From: Adiantum capillus-veneris
Lineage: Eukaryota > Streptophyta > Polypodiopsida > Polypodiales > Pteridaceae
Direction: 5' to 3'
DNA: 64,000 nt
Assembly (NCBI GenBank): GCA_014529385.2
Contig: CM043971.1
Coordinates: forward strand, 84,669,340 to 84,733,339
Positions 42,393 through 55,195 of this stretch are shown here, one piece after another. Both the position numbers and the translations under genes were made by a program. A model generated the notes under the pieces. The model was given only the letters and a program-made list of their open reading frames with translations, was not told the origin of the DNA and did not search any database. Numbering within the stretch: position 1 is the first letter of the stretch; the number at the start of each line of letters is the position of its first letter.

Positions 42393-42999
42393 TTTAACAC
42401 TAACCATTGGAGGTCTTTAATGAAGCTAACCCTAAGGTCTTTTAAGCTCCATTAGTTAACCTTGCTCTTTGACTGACCATCTCTCATTTGGGCCCCTTTA
42501 CCATTGGCCCCGTGTTGAGATAGATCCATAAGCACATATCTATATTCTAACCCTTTCCCATTTATTATCCCACATTAAATGATTGGTTTAATATGAGCAA
42601 ATCATTTGGGTTGGTTAGATATTAGATATTTAATGACATTACCTCTCTCTTGAAATCATAGTCGTCCTTGACTATGAGGTAAAGGAGATAAATTCATAGT
42701 CATTAGTCAATTTGTCTTAGCGGGTAGAGGATCCCTTTTAACCCTACGACATCGTTCTAAGATGGATGACTAATGCATTTGGTGCGTAGGAGCTATAGCT
42801 GCCGCAAGCATGTCTGCTCTTTAGTCCATTTCATCCTCCCAAGTAGAGTGACAACTTCTACATGGTGTTGGAGAGACATCGTCATCCCAAACATGATTCT
42901 TAGTATGCATACTACTTAAATTTTTGCACAATAAAGAGAGAATTAGTCTTAAAAGACAAAAACATTTTTTATTAAAAATGCATTTTCATATGCTTACTC

Positions 43000-45900
43000 T
43001 AGTGCAGCATTGTAAGCATTGACAAGGTTCATATTATCCTTAAGCTAGGTTCTTTGCATCCATCTAGCATCTTTAAAAGAATAATTCTTAAACTTAATAA
43101 GATATCGTCAAATAATCTTACCGTTTCTTAATACCTTGTCTTCATGTCATAGGATGGACTCAAGTTGAAGTACTGCTTCTTGATCTTTGTCTTTTGGAGG
43201 GTCTGCAACAACTATTTCTTCTTTTGGTGGTGCTTCTTTGTAAGGCTTATGTAGGTTCTCATGGAAAACATTGTGCATGAGCCAATGGTTGGGCAAATTC
43301 AATTGATAAGCCATCTCATTGAGTGGCTTAAGAATTTTAAGGACCATAGTATCTTTTTGCTAGTTTAACATCATACTCTTGGTGGTCCATAGGACTCTTG
43401 CCCGTAGTATGCCTCAGATGAGCCTTGAGAAACTTTAGCAAGACCCAATCATGTTTCTTAAAGGCTAAGGCTCTTCTATGCTTATTAGCAGTAGCCCTTT
43501 TTGCCTTTGCTTTGAGATGGATATAACCTCTTTAACTTTTTGGAAAAGATTCTTGTGATTCTCGGCTATATTCATCAGCAGTGAAGATCTTCCTATGTAC
43601 TTTAAGTAGTAAGGGACTTTTGGATCTTCCCTCTTTAACCTCAAAAGGTGCTTTCCCCATAGAAGTATGTACAATGTCATTGTACGCATACTCCATAAGA
43701 GGTAGATACTTCTCTCATTGAGAACATTGATCCACTTCCATGACATAGACTTTTAGTAGATCAAGAATCTTTAGATTAGTTATTTCACTTTGGTTACCAA
43801 AAGAGAAATTTAATCTACTTCTTAGATTCTCAAATAGACCCTTCTAGAAATTACTGGTCATTCTAGGATCTTTGTCCGACACTATGGATGTTGGAAAGCC
43901 ATGATACTTGAAAATTTGAGATCTAAAGAGGGTTTCCATTTGATGTGCCTTAATAGTCTTTTTGACAAGTATAGAGTGTGTTTTCTTGTTAACCTTGTCG
44001 ATTGAAACAATCCAAGTTGCTTCCCTCGATCAAATTTCAACTTTTGGTATACCACGCATTTATAACTCTTGTATGTTTACTTTTCATGGTAGACCAACAA
44101 AAATACATTTCTACTCCTTGAAGATAAGATTATGGATTCCCTCTTTGCCCCACATAAGGAGAAGTATGGGATTCATACATGACTTTCTTTTTGTATGGGT
44201 GAGTAACACATAGCCTATTGTCATTTGGAAGATAACCATCCTTCAAGGTGAATGGTTCTTTTTTCTTCCCTAATGCAAAGGCTCTAATTACATACTTAAA
44301 GTTTCGATCAGTAGCATACTCATCTATCATAAAAGATAGATCATTGTGAGTTGCTATAGACACCATATTTACCCTTAGTCGTTGTGAAAGTGCATCGACC
44401 ACTTGATTGTGCCTGCCAACAATGTGAGCAATATGAAATTTAAATTGCAAAAGAAATTTTTCCCACCTCATTTGTTTGTCGGAGAGCTTGTGTCATGAAG
44501 TTATTGAGGCTTTGTGATCCATTCGTAGGATGAATGGAGTCCCCAAGAGATAGTGTTTCCACATGTTTAGGGCATATAGAATAGCTAGTAGCTCTTTTTT
44601 GTATTTGCCCAATACTCACTTATCGGAGTTGAGTCTTTGACTCTCATATGCTATGGCATGCCCTTCTTGAAGCAAAATAGCTCCAAGGCAATTACCACAA
44701 GCATCACATTGGACCTCAAATGGCTTTGAGAGATCTAGTAGTGTGAGCACACGTGAGAGATAAGATTCTCCTTAAGCTTCTTCAAAAGCTTCTTGCACTT
44801 TTGCAGTCCATGAATACTTAACGTTCTTTTTACGTTAAGTCATGTAATAGACCTGCTATTAGCGAGATTTTTTTTTTAATGAAGCATCTATATTATGCGC
44901 ACATACCTATAAAGCTTTGTACCTCCTATAGATTCCTTGGATTATGCCATCCTCTTATTATCTCTAACTTTGTTGGATCCATACGGATGCCATCCTTAGA
45001 GATAACGTGACCTAACTATTGAATCTCTTGTAGGAAAAATTCACTTTTCTTTTGATTAATTAAAAGCTTATTCTCTCTCACAACTTGAAAGATTACCTGA
45101 AGGTGTCGCTTGTACTCCTCAAGAGAATTTCAGTGGCCTGAAGATTTTTGTCCATCATGAGTTTGAATGCGTTTGGAGCATTTGTCAGGCCAAATCTTTG
45201 TAAATTATCAAATAGATCTTCTAAGCACGGCACGGGAAATCTATTTTTGATAGTAATCTTATTTAGTGCTCTATAGTCAACACACATGTGATATGTTCGT
45301 CTTTCTTTTGCACTAAAAGCAATGGTGAACAAAATGGAGAGGAGCTAGAACTCACCATCCTTTTTTCCACCAATTCATGCACTTGCCTCATGATCTCCTC
45401 TTGTTGAGCTTGTGAAACTCGATAAGAAGGCTTGTTAGGCGATGAGCTTCTTGGTAGGAGCTCAATTGCATGGTTATCATCCCTCATTTTAGGGGTAGCA
45501 TCAATGAAAACATCTTGGGATCCATTTAGGAAATTAGAGAAGTCTAATTCCTCTTGATTCCCTATATTGCAAGAATATGGTGTTCCTCGACTCATTAGCA
45601 TCTATGTACATGCTCTTTTCCCTGTAGGTGAAGTAGATTCTCCTTTCAAGGAAATTCATGTTGGAAGCCATGCGATTAAACCATGGTGCCCCAATGATAA
45701 CATTCTCATGTTTGAGAGGGGCGATGAAGAAATCCTTTTTGTCATCATAGTTTTCGACATGAAGCCTTAATTTTCCAATTAAAGAAGTAACTGAGAAGGC
45801 TTGTCCCTTGATAGCTCCATTGGCTTTCAATGCATCTCCCATGTCGTGGGCTTGTATGTCTAGCTTGGTGGTCAAATGCATGGAGTTGAACCAGGGTCAA

Positions 45901-47340
45901 ACAAAATAAAGGCATCATGCTCTTCCATCTTTCCCCAAGCATAGGAAAGGAGAACTCCTTGGAAATGAGCATCCTCTTTTGGAGCTTCAAACATAGAGGC
46001 TCTAGGAGTCTCATTGCGGGTAGTTTTCTTGGGGCAAGGACGATAACCATGACCTTGCCCCCCCACACTTAAAACATTTGTGGTCCTTAAGAAAACCTCC
46101 TTAAGAAAACTAGGAGAGATTTTATATTTACCTTTGTAAACTCCCTTCTTCTTGGGCCAATTGTTGTTGTTGTTGGAATAGCCTTGGTAAGAATTTTGGG
46201 CATTGGGTTTCCTCTTGGCATCACTTTTGTCTTTATTTTCCATGGGATTGACATTCCGTCTAGCCCCTTGTTGGAAATTGATGCACGAAGCAACCATGGT
46301 GTGGTGGATTAATTTGGTGATAGAACCAAGCCGTTAAGAGTTGACATACTCGGCCATCTCTTTGGGTAATCCCGCACAAAATTGTTTCTTTTTGCACGGT
46401 AAAGTCTATCTTTTTGAAAGACAATAGCCTTGAGGTATAAACCCCAAAACTTGTCCACATATTTGTGGATAGACTCATGAGAGAGAAGCTTTAACCTTCA
46501 CCATTTAGTAAGCACTTTGTCCTTTGCGTCACTTGCAAGGAATTGCTTCATGATGGAAACTCGAAGATTTTTCCATGTCTTTGGGGCTTCGCCGTTGCCA
46601 CGAAGGTTAGCCCACCATTGATGAGTCGATTTTTGGAAGTGCATAGCTGCATGGTGTAGCTTGGAGGACTTTATGAGGCTCTCATCTCCAAAGGCCGCAT
46701 CAAATTGTTGTGGATGAATGCCAATACTTTGTCAGTAGCACCAAAGGTGCCATCATAGGTGAGAAAAGAGATACTCTTTCCTCCCTCCTTGGAACTTCTT
46801 TTGCTTTTGTGACCTTCGCCATGCACGGTAAGATTTGCAATGTCCTCCCCTCTTGTATTCTCTAGGAGAATAGACATAGCTTTCATCGGTAGAGGAGGAA
46901 GGTGAAGAAGAAGGCGAAGAGGGTGACCTCTTTCTTGCCCTTTTCTTCCTTTGTTTCCTCTCTTCCCTTTTGGAGTGACAAGGAGAAGGACTATGGGTTA
47001 ACCATTTCCTCTTAGGAGGAGTTGGTGATCGTCTAAACCGCCATCTTCATGGAGCCACATCTTTTGAGGAACTTAGGGAGTCATTACTTTCTCATTCTTT
47101 GAATTCCTCCTCTCGTATGGGAGAGAGTGTTCTTTTGGGGGTCTCACCAAGAGGCCTCCTAAGCTCCCTCTCCTCTTTGAGAGGAATGGAAATCCCATAA
47201 GCAAAGAGGGGTTGCCCATAGCTTGTTGCAACCTAGTAACAAGATAATTAACAAACATGGGGGCATCATCATTAACACCTTCATGTGGAAAATCAAAGTT
47301 ATCAATGTTCATTCTACTCTCTTGGTTATTGTTAGCCATG
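43000..47340 (-). pseudogene. old chromovirus gag-pol remains
   Basis: The minus frame starts at MANNNQESRMNIDNFDF (Met codon at 47340). Then come the gag fragment 46671-46886 (KSISFLTYDGTFGATDKVLA), a degraded knuckle and protease (45872-46297, GQGHGYRPCP, FILFDPGS), the protease end (45534-45881), RT start (45263-45601, then 45093-45332 where LFDNLQ jumps to RFGLTNAP), RNase H to integrase finger (44130-44471), and the C-terminus and chromodomain region (43000-43746). The jump in RT removes the LKSGYHQI and following residues. All parts are frameshifted, so it is non-functional. It is useful as an outgroup to date mutations in the young copy. Confidence 0.85.
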
Positions 47341-47455
47341 TTAAATAAACTTATGTGTTTACTTAGTGTATACTTTGGCAATTCAAAACCTTAGTTACTA
47401 CTCCTCTTAGCCTTCGAAAATAGGCACTTAAGTATCTACACCCACGGCTCGAATA

Positions 47456-48118
47456 TGACAATAGTTGAGGACCGGATTCATATGGAGCCGGTCCCCCCTC
47501 CAATAGGAGCATCTTACTCCCCCTGCATAGGAAGCTTCTCAAGAAACTTCCTTATTAAGTGTGTAGGGTCTCTTTTTGACTCAAGCATCTTATCCCCCAT
47601 GCATAGGAAGCTTCTCAAGAAACTTCCTCATTAAGTATGACAAGTACCTCAAGTACCTTAGTCATCAAGCATGAAAAGCACTTTAGGTGGAGTTCCCGCC
47701 TCAAGATCAGCCCTAGCTTGCCTAAGGTCAAAAGCAAGTTTAGGTCGGGTTCCCACCTCAAGCATAGCCCTAGCTTGCTTAAGGTCAAACACAAGTTTAG
47801 GTCGGGTTTCCACCTCAAGCTCAGCCTTAGCTTTTTCAACCCTAGCTTTCTTAAGGTCAAAGGACTTTTAACACTAACCATTGGAGGACTTTAATGAAGC
47901 TAACCCTAAGGTCTTTTAAGCTCCATTAGTTAACCTTGCTTCTTGACATACCATCTCTCATTTGAGCCCCTTTACCATTGGTCCCATGTTGAGATAGATC
48001 CGTAAGCACATGTCTATAGTCTAACCCTTGTTCCTGTTTATTATCCCACATTAAATGATCACTTTAATATGAGAAAATCATTTGGGTTGGTTAGATATTA
48101 GATATTTAATGACAAAAT
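47456..48118 (-). repeat. LTR piece embedded in the 5' leader
   Basis: After CACGGCTCGAATA the leader switches to LTR text (TGACAATAGTTGAGGACCGG) and ends in TTAATGACA, followed by the PBS side AAATGCTCTGATACCA. It is an internally deleted LTR (about 660 bp) in the same orientation as the full LTRs. Confidence 0.7.
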
Positions 48119-48131
48119 GCTCTGATACCAA
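48119..48131 (-). other. primer-binding site of the old chromovirus
   Basis: The minus strand reads TTGGTATCAGAGC, unmutated despite the age of the element. Confidence 0.85.
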
Positions 48132-50230
48132 TGTAATGGAAATGGCCTATGAACTTTGAGAGTAGAGAAATTAAGAAATTAGGTGAAGCATTTTTTAGAG
48201 ATTACTTTGTGAGCATAGCGGGTGAACTTAATTGATGGTAGCAACATAAACATGGTACTTAGTTAACTTGGCATGAACAATACTTTTGCAAGAGAGAGAG
48301 TTTAGAGAACATGACAATAGTTGAGGACCGGATTCATATGGAGCCATCCCCCCCTCCAATAGGCATTTGTATTATAGTTTCTCCCATCAAGAGAGACTTG
48401 GTACAATACAAACTTTGTGTTCCTTGTGACCTACGTGATGCAATGAAGATGGAAAGGTTCATGCATCACAAGCATAACATAAACTTGTAGAAAGCATTAA
48501 CTATCCCAAGCCTCAGTCCCAAGGCCTCAAACACCTTCGAAGGTGGAGAGAGCTAGTGGGGATTGAGGGTAGGGAAGAGGAAGAAGAAACATTCCATAGG
48601 AGAAAGAAATAGTTCCTCACTTATCATTACTCTTCTTGCTAGCATACATAATAGCATAGTAATGGAGATGGAGAAGATGGAAAGCTTAAGCATTGAAGCA
48701 TGGCTCTTGGATGGATTTGCATTCCAGAGCAAAGAGTGTTGATGTAGGCTCTTACTCCTCACAAGCTTGGAGAAGGAGGTGGTGTTCCTCAACTTTTACC
48801 AAGTGAGAATGCCCTTGCAAATGAGTGTGTGTGTGGAGTATATCCCCCTAGCACCCCCCTTCCTTGCTTTGGGTGAAATTTCTACATGCTCCAAGCTCAT
48901 TGGACCCCTCTCCCCCTAGGCAATCACATGCAGCATGCAGTCAAGTACATGGGTAGTCTTTTGACAAGTGTCCTCCTTACCCCTTAGAGAGAGAGAGCTT
49001 TAAAATATCTAGATATTTGTTGGATGGAAGTAGAAGCTCAGTGGACCCCTCTTTAGCCCAACCAATAGCATTCAAGCACACCATGTGGTGAAGCTTAGTG
49101 AGAGTCTGACATGTATCCCATGTGCCCTTTTAGAAAAGGGGTGCCCCTTGGGTGAGTGGTGTGAGGTCCCTACCCTTGTCGAGAGGAGCGGAGTACCTTT
49201 GATAGGTCTCCAATCCTGAGAAGGAAAAACCAACGGACATTGCCTTAGCTACTACGTAGCCACGGGCATGAACCGTTAGTGAAGGATTGGCCCTATCTCG
49301 CTATGGCGGAGCGTGACCACCATAACCCTATCTAAAAACTATCTATAATCAATTATACCTAAAAGTATAAATCTTAGAGTGACCAACCTGTGCGCTTTTT
49401 TCTCCATGTTTCAGAAGCATAGCCGCCAAGGTTTGTCTCTTTTAAGATTTATGACTAAAAATAAATTCTAGCGTTGGAAAGTTACCCGACTCATCGGGTC
49501 CACCCGTCCATAGAATGATATCGTCGGGGTATCATTCTCTCACTTTCCACACCACACTCACCCTTCTTTTCTTATCTAATTACTACCACACTGTTTAAAC
49601 ATTTTACTTTATTTATGATACTGGTTCGTTAAAACAGCCCTTCAAACAGTATTACAAACAATTGTCAAATAAGAAGTCGTCCAATTTTAAACCAACAACC
49701 CTTGGATTAGGTTCACTCAAGAATCTCTACTGGCGCTATTATGTCCGATCGGTGTATACATTATTCATAAAAAACCTTGTCCTCATCAGCGTCCCATACC
49801 GCTCGACAAGTACTCGTTGTGCTAATCTGGACGTACTCCCGTCACAGCAACAACGGTGCCAATCTGGGCGTCATCCTCACACCACGGCAAAACAAAACCG
49901 CAGTATCCAGCTGGGCTAATCTGGGTGTACTCCCACCACAGCATCAGCGGTGCCATCCTGGGCGTCATCTCACGCCTCGGCAACTGCCACATAATACCAG
50001 CGCTAATAAGTAGAGAGAGTTGAGAGAAACCATACCAAAGGTTTTGGACAAACATTCTTTCCTATAGCAACCAGTTTAACCAGACAATCTTTCCTACTTG
50101 TCAAACATATGACGAGTTTCTTGGGGTTAAGCCCCGTGGTTTCGGTCCGTGTTTTCTTTTCATAAGGTAAATAATATATTCCTATGGTCTTGCATATGCA
50201 ATGATGCATAACTTGAAACGGCAATACTAA

Positions 50231-50354
50231 CCTGTACCATAGCTCCGATTGGTCCGATTGGTGGAGACATAGCATTTTCCGCAGGAGTTCCACCGTTACT
50301 TGTATCGGCTTCATGATCATTAGCGCTTTGTGTTCGAGCACGCTTTGGAGCCAT
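50231..50354 (-). CDS. possible first exon, hydrophilic protein
   Basis: Opens MAPKRARTQSANDHEADTSN and runs to about 41 residues, ending in IGAMVQ at a consensus donor. The basic start and disordered composition resemble gag N-termini or nuclear proteins. The downstream exon was not found before 49160. Low support. Confidence 0.3.
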
Positions 50355-50854
50355 TTTTTTGTACTACACTTATGTTATACACTTAGAACTTTAAATTGGT
50401 CAATTTTCCTAGTAATCTCCTTGTTTTCAAAGAGAGTCTATAATTTGAACCCTCGTCAACTCGGATTCACACTTAGTGTTGTTGTTTTACATCTAATTTC
50501 TATACATCAAATATTTGCTAATCTTAATTAATCAAAAATTAAGTGTATAAATTACGAGTAAAAGTTGAGGAATGCATTACTTTTATGCATGACATTTCTA
50601 ATCCAATTCTAACTTCAATTCTATACTTCAACTAAATCAATTTTTAGTATTATTCAAAATTCTATTTAACCTAATTGACAATAACATTGGTGAATGAGAA
50701 TTTCATCATGTATAATAAAAATATGATGAGTTCTCTTATGTATTAACTTTCAATTAACAATATATAAGTTAATAGTGAAGATGTAATAACTAGAGAGAGT
50801 AGGTATGGTTAGAGAGATTAGAGTAAGAGAAAACATACACACATCTTTTCTAAA

Positions 50855-51310
50855 GTTAATTGAATCTTACTATCCATTAGAAAGATTAGAGTAAAAGATA
50901 GCACACACACACACATATCTAATTGAATCTTACTAATCTATTAGAGAGATTAGAGTAAGAGATAGCACACACACACACACATAGCTAATTGAATCTTACT
51001 AATCCATTAGAGATTAGAGTAATAGATAGCATACACACACACACATAACTAATTGAATCTTACTAATCTATTAGAGATTAGAGTAATAGATAGCACACGC
51101 ACACACACATAACTAATTGAATCTTACTAATCTATTAGAGATTAGAGTAATAGATAGTACACACACACACACATAACTAATTGAATCTTGCTAATCTATT
51201 AGAGATTAGAGTAATAGATAGTACACACACACACATAACTAATTGAATCTTACTAATCTATTAGAGAGATTAAAGTAAGAGATAGCACACATACACACAT
51301 ATCCTTCTTA
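50855..51310. repeat. 60-bp minisatellite with embedded (CA)n
   Basis: Seven to eight units of CTAATTGAATCTTACTAATC plus TATTAGAGATTAGAGTAATAG and a CACACACA run, about 60 bp apart. Unit differences are mostly an AGA indel and the CA count. Confidence 0.9.
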
Positions 51311-52032
51311 AAACTAATTGAATGCTCAATTAATACACACCTTATTAGTCCACTAGAGTTTTTGCTCTCTTAGTGGTTTGTGGACGTCTTCTCTCTAAGA
51401 GAAGTGGCAGCACTTCGTGAGCGCTATAGAGGGTATCTCTATGTCTAGAGTGTGAGCATGGATGCTCTATTTATAGCAGAAAGAAAAACGTCCAACTTTT
51501 TTTTCAAAAACAAAATATATTTTTTTTATATAATTTTTTAATAAAAAAATATTTTTTTATTTTTTTCCAAAAATCATACCCGCGTTTTTGGTATTTTTGT
51601 GGTACCCATGAGCTTGACCACTTTGTCATTATCATCAAAAGATAAGGCCACACAAGTCCCCCCCCTCATTAAGATTAGTCAAGAGTAGCCTCTCCTTTTT
51701 CATGTGACAGTGTGTCCCACTTTGTCCCCTCCTATGTGATCCATGTGCCTTCATTTGTCATCCCTATGTATTATTTTGTCTTTATAATTATTTTATTTAT
51801 TTCCTTAATGATAATTTACTTTACATTTTTAAGTTAAACTTTACAGTCTTATATTAACTTTACAGTAGTAAAAAAAAATTCTACAATCAGTAAATAAGTC
51901 TTGCAATAAGTTAGTTAGTGATTCATATAGCTAAACATGTCAGAATTTTGTAGCGTAAATTTTAATTTCTAGGTTTTCTCAACCTACAATTCATAATTTG
52001 AAAGTTGGTTAGATATTAGATATTTAATGACA

Positions 52033-52710
52033 GAAATCATGCTTCGCACTGCTTTGTCAAACATGGTGCACTTCAAAAAGCACAAAAAGTGCTTGAGGAG
52101 CTTACTATTTGGAATGGTGTGGATTGATTGCAGGTTACGCACAACAAGAGCAAGGCCAAAAAGCTCTAGGTTGATTTCAACAAATGCAAAGCGAGGGCCT
52201 CTATCCAGATGCAGTCACCTATGCGTGCATATTGAAGGAATGAGGCTCTACTCAAGATGTTGGTATAGGCTTAAAAATTCACTCTGATATTGTTAATCAG
52301 GAGCTGTTGCAAAAAATTGGGGTGCTTAGCAATTCCTTGGTCGATATGTATGCCAAATGTGGTGTTCTTGTGCGGGATGTAGTCTCTTGGAATGCACGTA
52401 TTGCAGGATTAACCCAGCAGGGGCAAGGCTAGGAATCTTTGGGCTATTTTTGATAGATGCATTTCTCCAAACACTAACATCTATGCGTGCATCTTGAAGG
52501 CACGTGGCTCTACGCAAGATGCTGCTCTGGGCTTAAAAATTCACTCTAATTTTTTTAGTCAGGGACTATTGCAAGAAATTGGGGTGCTTAGCAATTCCTT
52601 GGGTTATATGTATGCCAAATGTGGTGCTCTTGTGCAGGATTTCATCTCTTGGAACACACTGATTGCAAGATATAACAAAATAGGGACAGGGCTAGGAAGG
52701 GGCTATTGAC
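52033..52710 (+). pseudogene. PLS-type PPR protein, right fragment
   Basis: Continues the host sequence after the LTR element: QQMQSEGLYPDAVTYACILK, LQKIGVLSNSLVDMYAKCGV, RDVVSWNARIAGLTQQGQG, then a second round (YACILKARGSTQDAALGLKI, YMYAKCGALVQDFISWNTLI). The residues are standard for plant P-L-S repeats with VSWN and YAKCG. Stops (for example in KALG-stop-FQQMQ) and frameshifts mark it as a pseudogene. After about 52710 no PPR repeat is readable. Confidence 0.8.
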
Positions 52711-54028
52711 AAATGATGTGGTCGAGAAAGTCATGCTTCTTTTGCAAAAGACGTTTCTTTGTAGCTCTACACGCTTGAAGCCGAGGGTGATGTGCTAAAA
52801 TCTGGAGTGGTTGTAGTAGAGGATTCATCAAATGCTTTGTTGGTATACTGCGAGATGTTGCAAAGCTTGCAAAATGTGTACACGAGGATATCCAAGAATA
52901 CTTTTTGTTGTATGTCAGGCACTTGGCTCATGCTCATGACTTCCTATCGCCTTGCAAGCTCATGCAAGAGTTACGAGATAATGAGGACAATGCTACCTAA
53001 ACTTCCATTGTGCCGCACACTAACCCAAAGTGATTAAATGCAAATAGGGAAGTACAAAATCAAGCATGAAAGTAGAGGAAGTTCCACGTCTCTTGAGTAT
53101 GGTACCTATGAGCTATTGAAATCCTCATTGTGCTTTGAAGTATGTAATGCATAATCTTTTGGAAGAGACCACTAATCTACAATCCCTTGCCGAGGTGACT
53201 TTGGAGATGCATGAATATGTTGTTAGAGATGCATGAATATGAATAGGTGACTTTGGAGATGCATGAATATGTTGTTAGAGAGTGCACAAGAGAAGTTATT
53301 GTGTATAGAGATACGTCGCACAAGCAAACTCAAGTAATGCTTGAGGAGGACATTGCAACATTAATGCAAAGGAAGCTCAAGGATGTGGAAGAAAAGAAGG
53401 GCTTGAAAGCTCAATGACAAATTCAAGACTTTGCAAATGCTTGTAACGGGGGAAAGTTGCAAGTATGAAATGGATATCATTGTGCAAAATGTGAATCAAA
53501 GCCACAATGGTTTTCACAAGCAAAGACTTGAAATTCTTGTGAGGGAGAAAGCCCAAGTCAAGGAATTGTTGCATCTACAATTTTCCCTCTCGAAATTCAG
53601 CATGTTCACTTGCTGCTTGTTCACACCTATCTCACCAAGGAGGAAACCACTATGAAATCACCATGTAGATAAAGATGATGGTGGTGATGTGGAATATTTG
53701 TGATCTCTTCTTGATAAGAGAGACCAACATCAGCTAGTAGGTGACACAAGGACTAGAACCGATTATAGACAAAAACAACTAATTTAGATCGGTTGAAAGC
53801 TAAGAATATGTGGAAGTCTAAAGAAAGTGTTGAGCATCGTTAATTGCTTACTGGCTTGTCATGTCAATGTCCATGTGTCTCTTTCTTTGAGTACATTGAG
53901 GGAATTGTTCGAATCTTGCCTTACAATTTCATGGATGATGCTTCCTTCACCTACTCACATCTTCTTTGAGAGGGAGGACAAGGATCCAATTTACTTGCTG
54001 ACTACCACAGGCCTATGTGGGGTGGGGC
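52711..54028. other. unassigned, weakly coding-like sequence
   Basis: One frame from about 53060 gives LLEETTNLQSLAEVTLEMHE and then DTSHKQTQVMLEEDIATLMQ with stops. It includes a tandem duplication at 53193-53285 (GTGACTTTGGAGATGCATGA twice). It may be a decayed host gene; I do not recognise it. Confidence 0.35.
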
Positions 54029-54054
54029 GGGGGGGGGGGGGGGGGGGGGGGGGG
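54029..54054. repeat. poly-G run of 26
   Basis: Twenty-six consecutive G after GGGGTGGGGC. Length is likely unstable in sequencing as well as in vivo. Confidence 0.9.
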
Positions 54055-55190
54055 AGTTCGTTGGACATGCTTTCACCCTATGATGCACATTTTCCTACTT
54101 AGCATCAAGATATAAGATTTTCTATCATTTGTTGCATTTTGTTGTGGTTTCTCTACAAAGCACGCTACATGTTTGTGCTGAGCATGGAGTGCTTACAAAC
54201 ACCATGCATTTTGGTCACGGTCTGTGCAAAGATTAATCACACCCTTTGCAGTTAGTACGAGTCAGCTTTAGGTCACTCCAAGGCATTAGAGGATAAACAA
54301 TAAGACATTTCTCACGACATGGATGTACTCAGAGGTTCATTTAACCTACTCATAGGGGTCGATTACTTGGCACTATTGGTTGCCATATTGGTTTTCCATT
54401 ATATGTTACAGTTCCTATCGAGAATTCAATTTTTATTACAAAGCAATCAGAGAAAGAAAATCTAGATGCTGCACGTATTACTACTACTATGTGGATGCAT
54501 TGAACTGAGCAAGAAGATGATATCCTTCTCTTTGTAATAGGATAGGAATAATTGATACAACGTGAAAGATCTTGCAATATGAGAGAATGAATAGGTTGGG
54601 TCCCAATGTTCTAGAGCTGATCATACTCACAATTTATATTACCCTTCATATTGAACTGCATACACAAATTTGTGACCCAACACTACCACGCACTAATTAT
54701 ACTCACACCTTCTAGTGCCCTTCCTAGTAGCGAGATGTAGACAAGAGATTTTTACCCAGCACCACCAAGAACGACCAATACCAAAGGTATGCTTATATTC
54801 CATATTTTGATTTCCTCTATGTGATCTCAAAAGTACTTAAATTACATCACGTACATATTACAGCAATGAATCTACATCATTTTTACTAAAAATATTGTAG
54901 ATGAAGGTGACAAGGGCTGAAGATTTTTGTTATGCCCAATAAAGGGACACATGCACAATACACCACGACATGGCAACGTGGAGTGATACATGTCTTTTTA
55001 AAACACTGGTAATGAGTTCTTTCTTGTACAGGTACAATATTTTTATAATAAAAAAGGCCCTCCAACACAATAGGAGAAGCATAAGTCCCCCTTCAACACT
55101 GTAGGGGATAAAAGTCGTGGAGGAAGGGCACGTTCCCTACGGTATTATTATAAACCTAGAGAATAGTGCTTACTCCACACTATACATACA
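54055..55190. other. no gene seen
   Basis: AT-rich sequence without a legible family on either strand. Two short 'CAACAC..TAGG' repeats near 55063-55100. Confidence 0.35.
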
Positions 55191-55195
55191 TATGG
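55191..55195. other. target-site duplication TATGG (left)
   Basis: TATGG precedes TGTTAGC; TATGG also follows the LTR end at 56149-56153. Confidence 0.9.

Larger units (their letters stand above)
40940..42638 (-). repeat. 3' LTR of the old chromovirus
   Basis: 1699 bp, TGTAATGG to TTAATGACA. Its layout is homologous to the young LTR (GAGGACCGGATT, CTCCCATCAAGAGAGACTTG, the CATTGGACC/CCAATAG words). It contains two tandem arrays absent from the young LTR. Confidence 0.85.
49160..51995 (-). mobile_element. unclassified insert with promoter-like region and first exon
   Basis: Starts at TGTGAGGTCCC, where LTR homology breaks, and ends about 51995. On the minus strand it has a TATA box (CTATAAATAGAGC, 51464-51476), a long leader made of a 60-bp minisatellite, then an ATG at 50354 opening a short frame that reaches a donor-like CAG|GTTAGT at about 50231. 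No RT or transposase seen. It could be the 5' part (LTR, leader, gag start) of another LTR element, or a captured gene. The ends have no inverted repeat that I can see. Confidence 0.45.
40940..52032 (-). mobile_element. old Ty3/gypsy chromovirus related to 23983-32872, itself interrupted
   Basis: Left LTR 40940-42638, right LTR 48132-52032 (enlarged by an insert), PBS TGGTATCAGAGC at 48119-48130, and target duplication GAAAT. The coding remains run on the minus strand in the order of the young element, with many frameshifts, and about 60 codons of RT including the catalytic region are deleted. It inserted into a PPR gene or pseudogene. Confidence 0.85.
48132..52032 (-). repeat. 5' LTR of the old chromovirus, split by an insert
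   Basis: Homologous to the left LTR from 48132 to 49159 and again from about 51996 to 52032 (TTGGTTAGATATTAG ... TTAATGACA). The right part of the LTR that should lie between is missing or replaced. Confidence 0.75.

Noticed and set aside
53827-54102. 91-codon plus frame ending in poly-Gly
   Set aside because: The Gly tail is the G26 run; the rest shows no domain.
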